From Deefgea piscis (lineage in GTDB: Bacteria > Pseudomonadota > Gammaproteobacteria > Burkholderiales > Chitinibacteraceae): a stretch of 64,000 nucleotides of DNA. A program made the translations under genes and the position numbers. The notes under the pieces are model-generated. The model was not told where the DNA came from, ran no database searches, and was given only the letters and a program-made list of their open reading frames with translations. The stretch covers positions 310,001 through 374,000 of the forward strand of contig NZ_CP081149.1 in NCBI RefSeq assembly GCF_019665785.1. The letters run 5' to 3'. Positions 1 through 9,133 of the stretch are shown here, piece by piece; positions within the stretch are counted from its first letter, which is position 1, and each line of letters opens with the position of its first letter.

Positions 1-1
1 C

Positions 2-91
2 GTAGGACGTCAATGAGCGCAGCGAATTGCGCCGAATGCGCCGTAAAAAACATCGCAACGGCGCGATTCGTTTCGCTCATCAGCACCCTAC
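2..91. repeat. Long imperfect inverted repeat
   Basis: The left arm at 2-33 is an imperfect reverse complement of the right arm at 60-91. Both arms carry the core TGAGCG/CGCTCA and end in GTAGG/CCTAC. The 26-nt middle contains a short A run. The element could fold as one long hairpin and looks like a mobile or dispersed intergenic repeat at the edge of the AIPR gene. Short open frames across it come only from the repeat. Whether it is multicopy cannot be seen here. Confidence 0.6.
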
Positions 92-136
92 AATTGCGGC
101 TTACGAGTTATATACCGCGTACCCAATTACATTTTT

Positions 137-1906
137 TCAGACCACACTTGATTCTAAATCACGAGTCTTTTTTCTATTTATTTCATTTTCAACTGCGATC
201 ATTAATTCTTGAGTAAATTTACCACGCTTTATTTCATCATCTGTTGGAAAACCGAGTGAATCAATTATATGTTGACATTTTTCAAAAATATTAACGTATG
301 ATCGTTTCTCTGAATTAAGAACATCAATTATCTTACTTGCATATTTCTCTGCTTTCTTAGAACCTGCAAGCGGCACGTCCATACTGTTATGGCATAACAA
401 TTTAAAACCTTGGATTATATGCCACCGCAATTTTACATAGTTTTGAGCATCAATTTTACGACCATTAATCAATGCTTGATATTTATATAAAGCAAGAGCG
501 GAAGCATAATAATATGCTTCATGATCTTCTTCTTTAAATAGATTATCTCCATTTGCTGAAAAAATAGTTTTTACATATCTTGCAGAGTTATGCGGCGTAT
601 TCAAAAACATTGCGGCATAACAACGAGCTATTTCACGTACATCAAATATTCTAGATGATTGGTAACCAACACCTTTAAACTCACCTTGTCTGCGCTCAAA
701 ATATATATTATTTTCAGCTGGGCAGCTTTGATTCTGTACTTGAAAATATTTCTGAACTAACTTTGCTTTATTTTTCAATCCAAAAAAAGATTCTTGCGGT
801 ATATTAGATTGACTATTTGTAGCTGCAATAATATCGCTAGATGATTCATTATCTGGAGACTCAATAAATTTAACTACTACATTAGAAGATTCATCCAGAA
901 ATGATTTATTCTCAAATAAAGTAGTACTAGTCTGACAGCCATTAATTATTTGATAGTTTGTAATATTCAATTCTTTTGTATTTGGTGTCAATGTCAACTC
1001 AGGAGCAACTATAGTAATTCCATTATTTAAAACAGAAAAAAGTGATTTTTTATTTACATCTTGTAATGTTTTCTGTATATCTTGATTTACTTCATTTTCT
1101 GCACCTAAAAACGATCTTACATTTTCTTCAAATACATAATGTTTCAGATTATTATCTTCGTCGATAAGTAATGAGTTAACGAACTCCTTAGCATTTACTA
1201 AGGCTACGTAAGACTGTGGAATCCCAGGCATTGCTGGCATTCCAAAAAAATCTATTAACTTTAATTTAGCTTCATTTTTTTCAGTTAAATTAACATAATA
1301 TTTCAACATTTCACTACGACCAACAGCGGTAACAGAAACAGCATGAAAAAATTCTGATTCTTTTACGCATCTATTAATTATTTCAAACGATGCTTTTATT
1401 TCACGTTCAGCCTTATATGTACCAGATGTGCAGTAGTATATATATGCATTTGGCCTTCTATTTCTTACTTTTTTTAGATTTTTTAAAACTATATTAAAAA
1501 CTGCTAATAATTCAGTATTCAATTTTCCATTTGGTAATACTGGATCTAAACTTAGAAAATCCTCCAGTCCAACTTTAAAATTATTAATATCTTCCTTAGT
1601 AAAACTTTCCCCACTCTTTGATTGCACGAAAACCAGATCTACAGCTAAATTAGTCTTATGTGTTTTAAATACTTCAATAGCATCATCTTCAGTTGTTATT
1701 AAATCACCATCAACAATAATAGCTAATCCATCAATAGATGCATCATCTTCATCAGTGGTAACAGATTTAGGATCAAACCTACCAAAAAAATGCTTTGATA
1801 TTACACAATAATTGCTAAACAATTCAAATAATTTTGAATCTTTAATTCCATCATATTGGAAATCTTCAGCAAGCTCGCTAATATGATTTTTTAAAATTAT
1901 ATGCAT
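137..1906 (-). CDS. AIPR-family (abortive infection) protein
   Basis: 589 aa. The segment at residues 231-330 is typical of the AIPR family: a YVALVNAKEF stretch, then FEENVRSFLG, the NNGITIVA block (about 294-301) and NYQIINGCQTS (about 317-327). Members are linked to abortive-infection phage resistance, including genes next to restriction-modification or DISARM-like loci; the biochemical role is not settled. The N-terminal part has IDG (58-60) and FVQSK (93-97), resembling the DG plus QxK pair of Mrr-type PD-(D/E)XK nucleases, so a nuclease-like domain is possible (inference). The gene is much richer in A+T than its neighbours and stands alone beside a long inverted repeat, which suggests horizontal acquisition. 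No methylase or restriction partner is visible, but the window starts 136 bp beyond its end. Confidence 0.8.
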   Translation of the reverse strand: MHIILKNHISELAEDFQYDGIKDSKLFELFSNYCVISKHFFGRFDPKSVTTDEDDASIDGLAIIVDGDLITTEDDAIEVFKTHKTNLAVDLVFVQSKSGESFTKEDINNFKVGLEDFLSLDPVLPNGKLNTELLAVFNIVLKNLKKVRNRRPNAYIYYCTSGTYKAEREIKASFEIINRCVKESEFFHAVSVTAVGRSEMLKYYVNLTEKNEAKLKLIDFFGMPAMPGIPQSYVALVNAKEFVNSLLIDEDNNLKHYVFEENVRSFLGAENEVNQDIQKTLQDVNKKSLFSVLNNGITIVAPELTLTPNTKELNITNYQIINGCQTSTTLFENKSFLDESSNVVVKFIESPDNESSSDIIAATNSQSNIPQESFFGLKNKAKLVQKYFQVQNQSCPAENNIYFERRQGEFKGVGYQSSRIFDVREIARCYAAMFLNTPHNSARYVKTIFSANGDNLFKEEDHEAYYYASALALYKYQALINGRKIDAQNYVKLRWHIIQGFKLLCHNSMDVPLAGSKKAEKYASKIIDVLNSEKRSYVNIFEKCQHIIDSLGFPTDDEIKRGKFTQELMIAVENEINRKKTRDLESSVV

Positions 1907-2020
1907 CTCATCCCCATTTTATAATTTAATTGAAATCTGATTCGTTGTAAAAATTAAATAGCACCCACACGTTTTCAAGCATCTTAATTTATCAAAACAG
2001 AAAATGTAAGATATATTGGG

Positions 2021-2944
2021 TTATTTTTTCATTTTGCTTTCAAAGTGCAACACCAACCAATCCACCAGCCCCCTAACCTTCGGTGCCAAATACCGATTCG
2101 GTGGATAGAGCAAATATGCCGTGCCTTGGTAGGCGGTTTGCAGTTGCCAGTTGGGGAGTACGCGCGTGAGGCGGCCGTCCTGTAGGGCGGCTTGGGCGGT
2201 GAAGTGCGGTAGGCTGGCGATGCCCCAATCGTCGAGTGCGGCGGCGAGGCGGATTTCGGTGTGGTTGGCGATAAAGCGCCCGCTGACTGCAACGCTGTGG
2301 CTGATTTCGCCTTGGCGTAGTACCCAGCGATTGTCATTGGCGTGTTCACCCAGATAAATACAATCATGCTGGGTAAGCTCGGCTGGCGCTTGTGGCGTGC
2401 CGCGTTGCTGTAGATACCCACTGGATGCAACCAAAACTTGCTCAATCGGCATTAGCGCTTTGGCGATGAAGCCTTCGGGTGGCTGGTCGGTAATGCGCAC
2501 GGCTAAGTCGATGTCTTCTTGCAGCAAATCGGTCAGCCGGTCGGTGACAATCAGCTGCACATTGACCTCGGGATAGTGGCGCAAAAAATCGCCCAGCAAG
2601 GGCTGGATCACTTGTTTGGCAAAGGCCTTGGGTGCAGATAGCCGCACCCAGCCTTGCGGCGTGGCGCGCACCTCACTCACAGCAACGGCGGCGCGCGCGG
2701 CGGCGAGCATATCGGTGGCGTGTTGCACGATGGCTTGCCCAGATTCAGTCAGGCGCAGCGTTCGCGTGGTTCGAACAAACAATTGCACTTTAAGCGCGGC
2801 CTCAAGCCGCGAGATTTGCCGGCTAATGCTCGACGGTGGGCTATTGAGCGCACGCGCCGCCGCCGAAAAGCTGCCACTTTCGACAACTTTGACTAGCACC
2901 GCCAAATCCGGCAATAGCGCCAGCAATCGATCATTTGTGCTCAT
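2021..2944 (-). CDS. LysR-family transcriptional regulator
   Basis: 307 aa from the ATG at 2944; a TTG three codons upstream is a less likely start. An N-terminal winged helix-turn-helix (SGSFSAAARAL then SISRQISRLE) is followed by the LysR linker and a periplasmic-binding-like effector domain with the usual NDNRWVLR and final LHFESK region. It is divergent from an EamA-type exporter at 3079, and a perfect 10-bp inverted repeat lies between them. It therefore probably controls that transporter and itself. The effector is unknown. It resembles the large group that includes YafC/DsdC-like regulators of exporters. Confidence 0.88.
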   Translation of the reverse strand: MSTNDRLLALLPDLAVLVKVVESGSFSAAARALNSPPSSISRQISRLEAALKVQLFVRTTRTLRLTESGQAIVQHATDMLAAARAAVAVSEVRATPQGWVRLSAPKAFAKQVIQPLLGDFLRHYPEVNVQLIVTDRLTDLLQEDIDLAVRITDQPPEGFIAKALMPIEQVLVASSGYLQQRGTPQAPAELTQHDCIYLGEHANDNRWVLRQGEISHSVAVSGRFIANHTEIRLAAALDDWGIASLPHFTAQAALQDGRLTRVLPNWQLQTAYQGTAYLLYPPNRYLAPKVRGLVDWLVLHFESKMKK

Positions 2945-2973
2945 CGCGCACAAGTCCTATGCAATTGGAATGG

Positions 2974-3003
2974 ATTATCAATTGCTGAGTATAAATTGAT
3001 AAT
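2974..3003. promoter_or_regulatory. Inverted-repeat operator between lysR and exporter
   Basis: ATTATCAATT (2974-2983) and AATTGATAAT (2994-3003) are perfect reverse complements separated by 10 bp. The site lies in the divergent promoter region between the LysR gene and the EamA exporter. Placement and size fit a LysR-type operator, although the classical T-N11-A form is not exact. Confidence 0.55.
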
Positions 3004-3078
3004 GCCTAAACCCAATCGAGCCCGATTGAAAAACCCAGTAAAGTGAACAGCCAAAGCTTTGGCGATAAGGAGAACCCC

Positions 3079-3972
3079 ATGCGCTACCGTTTACCGTTAC
3101 CTGAACTGATGTTATTGGCGGTGGCGCTGGTGTGGGGCTGTAGTTATGGCGTCGCCAAAATGGCGCTGCTGTATTACCCGGTGTTGGGGTTTTTGGCGTT
3201 ACGCTTTGGGATTACCTTTGTGCTGTTGCTGCCGAGTTTGCGTCATTTTCGTCAGCCGGCGGTGCAAAACGCCATTCGAGCTGGGCTGCCTTTGGGTGGG
3301 ATTTTATTGGCGATTTTTCTGTGCGAAACCTTTGGCTTAAGCAAAACCTCGGCGACCAATGCCGCGTTTTTGATTTCGCTGTGCGTGGTGTTTACCCCGT
3401 GGTTTGAGTGGCAAATCCTAAAAAAACCGCCTGATCTTGGGGTGTGGATCGCCGCCGGTGTGGCGCTATTGGGCGCGGGATTAATTGGTAGCAAGCTAAA
3501 TATGGCGTTTAATTTAGGCGATGGTTTGATTTTGGTGGCGGCGCTATTGCGGGCGCTGATGATGGTTGAAACCAAGCGCCGCTGTACGCAATCGCCACCG
3601 GATATGCTGGCGCTCACGGCGGTGCAATCTGGCGTTTTGGCGTTGGGCTGTCTAATTTTGGCCGTGTTGAGCGACGCATTACCGGCCTTGCCGCAGTCGA
3701 TGACGTTTTGGGGCAGTACTTTGTTTTTGGTATTGCTGTGTACTTTGTTTGCTTTTTTTGCCCAAAATTATGCCATTGCCCGTAGCTCGCCCTCACGCGC
3801 TGCGGTGCTGCTCGGGAGCGAACCCTTATTTGGCGCTTTATTTGCCGTGATGTATCTGGGTGAGGCTTTCAATGCACAACTGCTTATCGGTGGCGGCTTG
3901 ATTGTGTTAGCCTCTTTGACTGCAGTGCTACAGCCATGGGCGGGTCGTCGTTGGCGGGTGGCGCTGCTTTAG
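3079..3972 (+). CDS. EamA/DMT-family exporter
   Basis: 297 aa from the ATG at 3079, preceded by AAGGAG at 3067-3072; an in-frame GTG at 3043 lacks a ribosome site. The protein is almost wholly hydrophobic, with about ten predicted helices in two repeats of the EamA fold (AVALVWGCSYGVAKM at the start, SSPSRAAVLLGSEPLFGALFAV in the second half). Such drug/metabolite transporters export amino acids or small metabolites across the inner membrane. The substrate cannot be told from sequence. The divergent LysR gene and shared operator suggest induction by a specific metabolite. Confidence 0.87.
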   Translation: MRYRLPLPELMLLAVALVWGCSYGVAKMALLYYPVLGFLALRFGITFVLLLPSLRHFRQPAVQNAIRAGLPLGGILLAIFLCETFGLSKTSATNAAFLISLCVVFTPWFEWQILKKPPDLGVWIAAGVALLGAGLIGSKLNMAFNLGDGLILVAALLRALMMVETKRRCTQSPPDMLALTAVQSGVLALGCLILAVLSDALPALPQSMTFWGSTLFLVLLCTLFAFFAQNYAIARSSPSRAAVLLGSEPLFGALFAVMYLGEAFNAQLLIGGGLIVLASLTAVLQPWAGRRWRVALL

Positions 3973-4000
3973 CCCGATTCATTCCCCAGCAGGACTTATT

Positions 4001-4459
4001 GTGAACCGTAAAGAAATCATCCAATTGATGAAAAGCCAAAGCACTTGGCGTTTGTATTTGCTGAGCGCGCTCAGTTTAGGGATTTACACGGCGTTTTATA
4101 TCCAGCAGCAAAGCCAAAAATTGCTGCAAATTCCAAATATGCCGCCGATTTCTCCGCTGCTGATTCAAGGGCTATTTGGCTGCTATATGTTGAGCGCGTT
4201 TGTTACCGTGGCGTCGTTTTTTGTGCCACCTGAGCATGCGTTTAATATCGCCAGCAGTTTATTCAGTATTGCTACGTCGGTATTAGCGATTGTGTGGGCG
4301 TTTCAAATGCGCAGCCGTTTTAATCTGATTTTTGCCAGCGAAGCGAGCAGCCCCGATTGGTTTCATGGCGGTTGGACGTTTTTGTTTACGGTGTTTTATA
4401 TCAATTACAAATTCAATACGCTGCACCAAGATTTAGAAGAAATCGGCTACGCCAGCTAA
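4001..4459 (+). CDS. Small DUF4234-like membrane protein
   Basis: 152 aa with a GTG start preceded by AGGA. Four hydrophobic segments are visible (about residues 17-36, 50-75, 83-105 and 120-137). The opening STWRLYLLSALSLGIYTAFYI pattern resembles the DUF4234 family of small integral membrane proteins of unknown role. It lies 28 nt after the exporter on the same strand and ends before a strong terminator, so it may be cotranscribed. Function unknown. Confidence 0.7.
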   Translation: MNRKEIIQLMKSQSTWRLYLLSALSLGIYTAFYIQQQSQKLLQIPNMPPISPLLIQGLFGCYMLSAFVTVASFFVPPEHAFNIASSLFSIATSVLAIVWAFQMRSRFNLIFASEASSPDWFHGGWTFLFTVFYINYKFNTLHQDLEEIGYAS

Positions 4460-4482
4460 GTCGGCCCCGATTGCCACCCAAG

Positions 4483-4509
4483 CCGCCAGTGATCACTGGC
4501 GGTTTTTTT
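4483..4509 (+). terminator. Rho-independent terminator
   Basis: CCGCCAGT-GATC-ACTGGCGG is a perfect 8-bp stem followed by TTTTTTT. It ends the exporter / DUF4234 unit. Confidence 0.85.
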
Positions 4510-4582
4510 ATGCGCAGCGGCGCCACATCGCAGCAGCGTGCGCCAAAAATCACGCGGCGCAGCCGCATAAAAAAAACCGCCG
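4497..4582. repeat. Inverted repeat carrying terminator-like arms
   Basis: The left arm (about 4497-4524) holds GGCGG, a T run and TGCGCAGCGGCGCC. It is mirrored by the right arm (about 4553-4582), which holds GGCGCAGCCGC, an A run and CCGCC. The unit lies between the convergent DUF4234 and cardiolipin synthase genes. It looks like a second terminator tail in inverted orientation, or a small dispersed element inserted at a terminator. Confidence 0.5.
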
Positions 4583-4629
4583 GAATAAATCGAGGGGTTG
4601 TTTGATATGGCATGCGGTGTTGAACCGGC

Positions 4630-6054
4630 TCACAATACCGGCCCGAGCATGGCGATGGTGTTGTTCCAAAAGCGGCGGCGCATCGGCCATTGCTCGACCA
4701 TTGCGGCGGTGACGGGCTGGCTTTGCGCGAGGTAATGCGCTTGGCGTTGGCGGATGTCTTGGCTAATGGCGGCGTCGTACAGCAGGATGTTGTTTTCAAA
4801 ATTAAGCTCAAAACTGCGTCTATCCATATTAGCCGAGCCAATCAGGCTGACTTCACCATCCAGCGTTAGCGTTTTGGCGTGCAAAACGCCGCCGACGTAT
4901 TCATAGATTTCAACGCCTGCGGCGAGTAATTCACCGTAATAGCTATGGCTGGCGGCGGCGACAATCCATGAATCATTGCGAGCAGGGAAAATAATCGTGG
5001 TTTTCACGCCGCGCCGCGCGGTGGCGCACAGCGCCGCTTGCATTGCTTCATCCGGCACAAAATACGGCGTGGTGATAAATAATTCGCGCTGGGCGGCAAA
5101 CATTAGCGTGACAAACACCTCGGGCATCGCCGAATACTGCAGCGTTGGCCCAGTGCCAATCACTTGGGCCACAAAGCCGTCTTCATTAGCCTGTGGGGTG
5201 TATTGGGCGTAGCGGCTTAGGTCTTCGTGGGTTTGCGCCATCCAGTCGCTCATAAATAACAGCTGATTTTGCTGCGCAATCGGGCCAGTCAAGCGCAGCA
5301 TAATGTCGACCCACGGGGCGAATTTGGCTTTGACCAAAAACGCAGCATCGGCGCAGTTTTGGCTGCCGCAATAGGTGATATGGCGGTCGATCACGACGAT
5401 TTTGCGGTGATTGCGCAAATCAATTCGGCCGCGCAATGGCCGCAATAGCGGATTGCCAATCGGCAGCGCCACGGCCACTTGCACCCCAGCGTCTTGCATC
5501 GCTTGCCAATGCGGCGAAGCAATCATTAAGCGCGACCCTAAACCATCGGCCATGGCGCGGCAGGCCACCTTGCGCGCGGCGGCGCGTTGCAAGGCGGCAA
5601 CGACTTTAAGCCCGCTGTGATCGGTGAGCCAGATATAAAAAATCAGATGCACATGCTCGGTGGCGGCGTCGATATCGGCGACGATGGCATCAATCGCGGC
5701 ATCAGAGTCCGCCAGCAAGCGCGCACTATTGCCAGCCACCGGCACAAAGCCATTCACCGATTGGCCAAAACGAAAGAGTTGACTAAATCGCTCGGGAATT
5801 TGCTGGGGCCATTGTGTGGCTTGCGCCTGCTGCAATACTTGATTGACTTGATGCAAGCGCGCGATGCGATGGCGACCAATACTGGTTTCGCCGAGCAAGA
5901 TATACGCTAACACCCCCAAACCCGGCAGCAACATAATCACCACAATCCACGCCACCCGCGACGCTGGCTCGCGCTGCGGCCGCAAAATCGCCCGCGCAAT
6001 AAACAATAACTGTATCGCGACAAACACCACGGCCAGTATTTGATTCCAATGCAT
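4630..6054 (-). CDS. cls: Cardiolipin synthase
   Basis: 474 aa from the ATG at 6054, which has GGGAG just upstream; a longer start at 6117 lacks one and adds a polar extension before the first helix. Two N-terminal transmembrane segments (about 6-25 and 33-54, with LLPGLGVLAYILLG typical of bacterial Cls) are followed by two phospholipase-D HKD motifs: HRKIVVID near residue 216 and HAKTLTLDGEVSLIGSANMD nearer the C-terminus. The enzyme transfers phosphatidyl groups to make cardiolipin at the inner membrane. It stands alone, convergent with the preceding gene. Cls A/B/C type is not decided, but the membrane helices favour ClsA. Confidence 0.92.
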   Translation of the reverse strand: MHWNQILAVVFVAIQLLFIARAILRPQREPASRVAWIVVIMLLPGLGVLAYILLGETSIGRHRIARLHQVNQVLQQAQATQWPQQIPERFSQLFRFGQSVNGFVPVAGNSARLLADSDAAIDAIVADIDAATEHVHLIFYIWLTDHSGLKVVAALQRAAARKVACRAMADGLGSRLMIASPHWQAMQDAGVQVAVALPIGNPLLRPLRGRIDLRNHRKIVVIDRHITYCGSQNCADAAFLVKAKFAPWVDIMLRLTGPIAQQNQLLFMSDWMAQTHEDLSRYAQYTPQANEDGFVAQVIGTGPTLQYSAMPEVFVTLMFAAQRELFITTPYFVPDEAMQAALCATARRGVKTTIIFPARNDSWIVAAASHSYYGELLAAGVEIYEYVGGVLHAKTLTLDGEVSLIGSANMDRRSFELNFENNILLYDAAISQDIRQRQAHYLAQSQPVTAAMVEQWPMRRRFWNNTIAMLGPVL

Positions 6055-6413
6055 ACATCGCTCCCAGCTTAAAGATTGGCAATGTTTAGTTTGGTGTTGA
6101 TACTGTGCCGCAGGCACTTCAAATCAACAACACGTCATCTAAATCTGCTGAATATTTTGATGCTAACACGCCAGAAGTCATGCTGCGGTAAGCGAATTTC
6201 ACTTTTGCGCGGGTAGCGGTAACGCGTCTGGCCTTGGCTTGGCCAGCCACACGCTGGTATTTTCTAGGCGCAAAGCGCGTGACATCGGGCTGGATTAGCC
6301 TACAACATCGGCGTAAAAGCCGCCAAAGCGTGTTTCGTCACAGTCGCGTGCTAAACTGCGAGCCTATCTTCAATTTGCGCGGCATGCTTGCCGCCGCCGA
6401 CTAGGGCCTGCCT
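6055..6413. other. Intergenic region between cls and mgtE
   Basis: 359 bp between divergent genes. It contains the cls ribosome site and presumably both promoters. A TGGCCTTGGCTTGGCCAGCCA-like self-complementary run lies near 6230-6250. No gene or recognised riboswitch is seen; no M-box could be recognised ahead of mgtE. Confidence 0.4.
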
Positions 6414-7850
6414 ATGACTGTACTCACCCGGAAACCACAAGAAAGCTTGCAAGACAGTTTGCAACAAGTCACTCGACTTTTAGAGCGGCACAAACTCGTG
6501 GAAGGGATGGTACATAAGCAAGAAGGCCCCAAGCATGATTTAGTCGAAAAACTCGTCCACCGACAAAACCTCACCGAATTACAAATGAAATTGGCCGCGC
6601 TGCATCCGGCCGATATTGCGCATATTTTAGAGGCGCTGCCACACGCTGATCGTTTAATGGTGTGGGGCTTGGTCGACGCTGAAGACGACGGCGAGATTTT
6701 GCTCGAAGTCTCCGACGCGGTGCGTGAATCGTTGCTGGCCGATATGGCGCCGCACGAAATGGTCGCCGCCGCCGGGCAACTCGATACCGACGAGCTGGCC
6801 GACTTGGTGCCCGATTTACCGAGCGCAGTGCAAAGCGAAGTGCTCGATACACTCGACGCAGAAGATCGCGCCGAAGTGCAATCGGCGATGTCGTACACCG
6901 AAGATCAAATCGGCTCGCTGATGGATTTTGAGATGGTGACGATTCGCGCTGATATTAAGCTCGAGGTGGTGTTGCGCTATTTGCGCCGTTTTGACGAGCT
7001 ACCTACGCATACCGATAAGCTGTTTGTCGTCGACGACAATGAGATCCTTAAGGGGGTATTGCCGCTTAATCGTTTGCTGGTGAGTGACCCAGACAAATAC
7101 GTGCAAGAAATCATGGCCGATGATGTAGTGGTGTTTCAGCCATTTGACGACGCTGGCGAAGCCGCGCAAGCGTTTGAGCGTTATGACTTGGTGTCAGCCC
7201 CCGTGGTCGATAGCAATCACAAAGTGATTGGCCGCATTACGGTGGATCAAATGGTTGACGTGATTCGTGAAGAATCCGACGCCGAAGTGCTGTCTTTGGC
7301 CGGTTTGAAAGACGAAGATTTGTTTTCTAGCGTCGGCAAGGCGGTTAAAAATCGCTGGCCGTGGTTGGCGCTCAATATTTGTACCGCTTTTATCGCCAGC
7401 CGCGTGATTGGCTCATTTGAAGCGACGATTTCGCATTTGGTAGCGCTGGCTGCCTTAATGCCGATTGTGTCGGGGATTGGCGGCAATACCGGCACGCAAA
7501 CCACCACGCTGATTATTCGCGGTTTGGCGTTAGGGCAAATTCAGCCGTCCAATACGCGGATGTTGCTGCTCAAAGAATTGGGCATTGCGCTGATTAATGG
7601 CCTGATGTGGGGCAGTGTGTTAGGCGTGATGGCGTGGGCTTTATACGGCCAGATTGGTCTGGGCTTGGTGATGATGGGCGCGATGATGCTCAATATGATT
7701 GTCGCCGCCTTGGTCGGTTTGTTTGTGCCGCTGATCATGCAAAAATTTGGCCGCGACCCCGCTTATGGCTCGTCGGTGCTAATTACTGCACTCACCGATA
7801 GCCTAGGATTTTTTATCTTTTTGGGATTGGCGACGATCTTTTTGATGTAA
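6414..7850 (+). CDS. mgtE: Magnesium transporter MgtE
   Basis: 478 aa, the normal family length. Order: cytoplasmic MgtE-N superhelix (about 35-135, with LHPADIAHILEALP), a CBS-domain pair (about 140-265, with TDKLFVVDDNEILKGVLPL and SAPVVDSNHKVIGRITVDQMVDV), a connecting helix, then five membrane helices. The signature GIGGNTGTQTTTLIIRGLALG lies in the channel domain, and a conserved Asp (TALTDSLGFF) in the last helix. The protein is a Mg2+-gated channel of the inner membrane; the N and CBS domains sense cytosolic Mg2+. prmC follows after 15 bp and may be cotranscribed. Confidence 0.95.
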   Translation: MTVLTRKPQESLQDSLQQVTRLLERHKLVEGMVHKQEGPKHDLVEKLVHRQNLTELQMKLAALHPADIAHILEALPHADRLMVWGLVDAEDDGEILLEVSDAVRESLLADMAPHEMVAAAGQLDTDELADLVPDLPSAVQSEVLDTLDAEDRAEVQSAMSYTEDQIGSLMDFEMVTIRADIKLEVVLRYLRRFDELPTHTDKLFVVDDNEILKGVLPLNRLLVSDPDKYVQEIMADDVVVFQPFDDAGEAAQAFERYDLVSAPVVDSNHKVIGRITVDQMVDVIREESDAEVLSLAGLKDEDLFSSVGKAVKNRWPWLALNICTAFIASRVIGSFEATISHLVALAALMPIVSGIGGNTGTQTTTLIIRGLALGQIQPSNTRMLLLKELGIALINGLMWGSVLGVMAWALYGQIGLGLVMMGAMMLNMIVAALVGLFVPLIMQKFGRDPAYGSSVLITALTDSLGFFIFLGLATIFLM

Positions 7851-7865
7851 ACCAGAGCCAGCAAT

Positions 7866-8672
7866 ATGCCAACGTATCGTGAATTAATTGTAAGCAGTGG
7901 CCTTGAACGTTTTGATGCTCAGGTGTTGCTACTGCATATCGTGCAAAAAAACCGCGCGTGGCTGATTGGCCACGATAACGAAGCGGCCAGCGAAGATCAG
8001 CAAACGGCGTTTGCCGCTGTGGCAGCGCGCCGGCGAGCTGGCGAACCGGTGGCGTATATCCTTGGTTCGCGTGAGTTTTATGGCCGCGAATTTCAAGTTT
8101 CCCCTGCAGTACTGATTCCGCGCCCAGATACCGAATTACTGGTTGAATTGGCGATCGCGCGCGCGCCGCAAGCCGGGCACATCATTGATTTGGGCACAGG
8201 TTCGGGCTGTATTCCGATTACCCTCAAGCTAGAGCGGCCAGACCTCACTGTGGCGGCGCTGGATATTTCGCCCGCGGCTTTAGCAGTGGCGCAAAGCAAT
8301 GCGGCAGCGCTGGGCGCTGAAGTGCGCTTTTTGCAATCGGATTGGCTGGCAGCGGTGGCTGGCGAGCGCTTTGATTTAATCGTTAGCAACCCGCCGTATA
8401 TTGATGCGGCCGACGAGCATTTAAGCCAAGGCGATTTACGCTTTGAGCCCAGCGGTGCGCTCACCGATGGCAGAGATGGTTTGCAGCACTTGGCGCACAT
8501 CATTAGCGCGGCGCGAGCCCAGCTCAAACCGGGCGCTTGGCTGTTGCTAGAACACGGCTGGGATCAAGGCGCGGCGTGCCGCGAATTATTGCAGCAAGCA
8601 GGCTTTAGCGAAGTGCAAACGTGGCGTGATTTGGGCGACAATGACCGCGTTAGCGGCGGCCGCTACGGCTAG
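7866..8672 (+). CDS. prmC: Release factor glutamine N5-methyltransferase
   Basis: 268 aa. A short helical N-terminal domain is followed by a Rossmann methyltransferase with IDLGTGSGCIPITL (about 107-120, SAM binding) and the NPPY catalytic motif (175-178). RPDTELLVE (86-94) is typical of PrmC/HemK. The enzyme methylates the GGQ glutamine of peptide release factors RF1 and RF2. The usual partner prfA is not adjacent; here the gene follows mgtE by 15 bp. Confidence 0.93.
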   Translation: MPTYRELIVSSGLERFDAQVLLLHIVQKNRAWLIGHDNEAASEDQQTAFAAVAARRRAGEPVAYILGSREFYGREFQVSPAVLIPRPDTELLVELAIARAPQAGHIIDLGTGSGCIPITLKLERPDLTVAALDISPAALAVAQSNAAALGAEVRFLQSDWLAAVAGERFDLIVSNPPYIDAADEHLSQGDLRFEPSGALTDGRDGLQHLAHIISAARAQLKPGAWLLLEHGWDQGAACRELLQQAGFSEVQTWRDLGDNDRVSGGRYG

Positions 8673-8755
8673 AAAATCCATGCTCGGTGGGCTTGCCGCT
8701 AACTCGGCATGCGCTTACAATACCCGACTAAATCAATCAAGCTTTTGAGGGCATC

Positions 8756-9076
8756 ATGAGTATTCAAGACACTATTCGCCAGCAAGTGACCGACAATTCT
8801 GTGGTGTTGTACATGAAAGGCACGCCATCGTTTCCACAGTGCGGTTTTTCATCCGGCGCAGTTCAAATCCTTAAAAACTGTGGCGTGAGTTTTGCTGCAG
8901 TCAATGTCTTGGCCGATGCTGATATTCGCCAAGGCATTAAAGAATACGCCAACTGGCCAACGATTCCGCAGTTGTATATCAAGGGCGAATTTGTTGGTGG
9001 CTCAGATATTATGAAAGAACTCTACGCCAGCGGTGAATTGCAAACCATGTTGGCCGAATTTAAAGACGCTGAATAA
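8756..9076 (+). CDS. grxD: Monothiol glutaredoxin (Grx4 type)
   Basis: 106 aa, the normal length for Grx4. The CGFS active site is at residues 29-32, and the glutathione-binding WPTIPQLYIKGEFVGGSDI segment lies further on. CGFS glutaredoxins carry and deliver [2Fe-2S] clusters and cooperate with BolA proteins. AGGGC precedes the ATG. A strong terminator follows 30 bp after the stop. Confidence 0.95.
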   Translation: MSIQDTIRQQVTDNSVVLYMKGTPSFPQCGFSSGAVQILKNCGVSFAAVNVLADADIRQGIKEYANWPTIPQLYIKGEFVGGSDIMKELYASGELQTMLAEFKDAE

Positions 9077-9106
9077 TTCCTGAATCATTCAGTAGAAAAT
9101 TACACA

Positions 9107-9133
9107 ACGCCGTCACCATGACGGCGTTTTTTA
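9107..9133 (+). terminator. Rho-independent terminator after grxD
   Basis: ACGCCGTCA and TGACGGCGT form a perfect 9-bp stem with a 3-nt loop, followed by six T. Confidence 0.9.

Noticed and set aside
6055..6413. Magnesium-sensing riboswitch before mgtE
   Set aside because: No M-box pattern could be recognised by eye.
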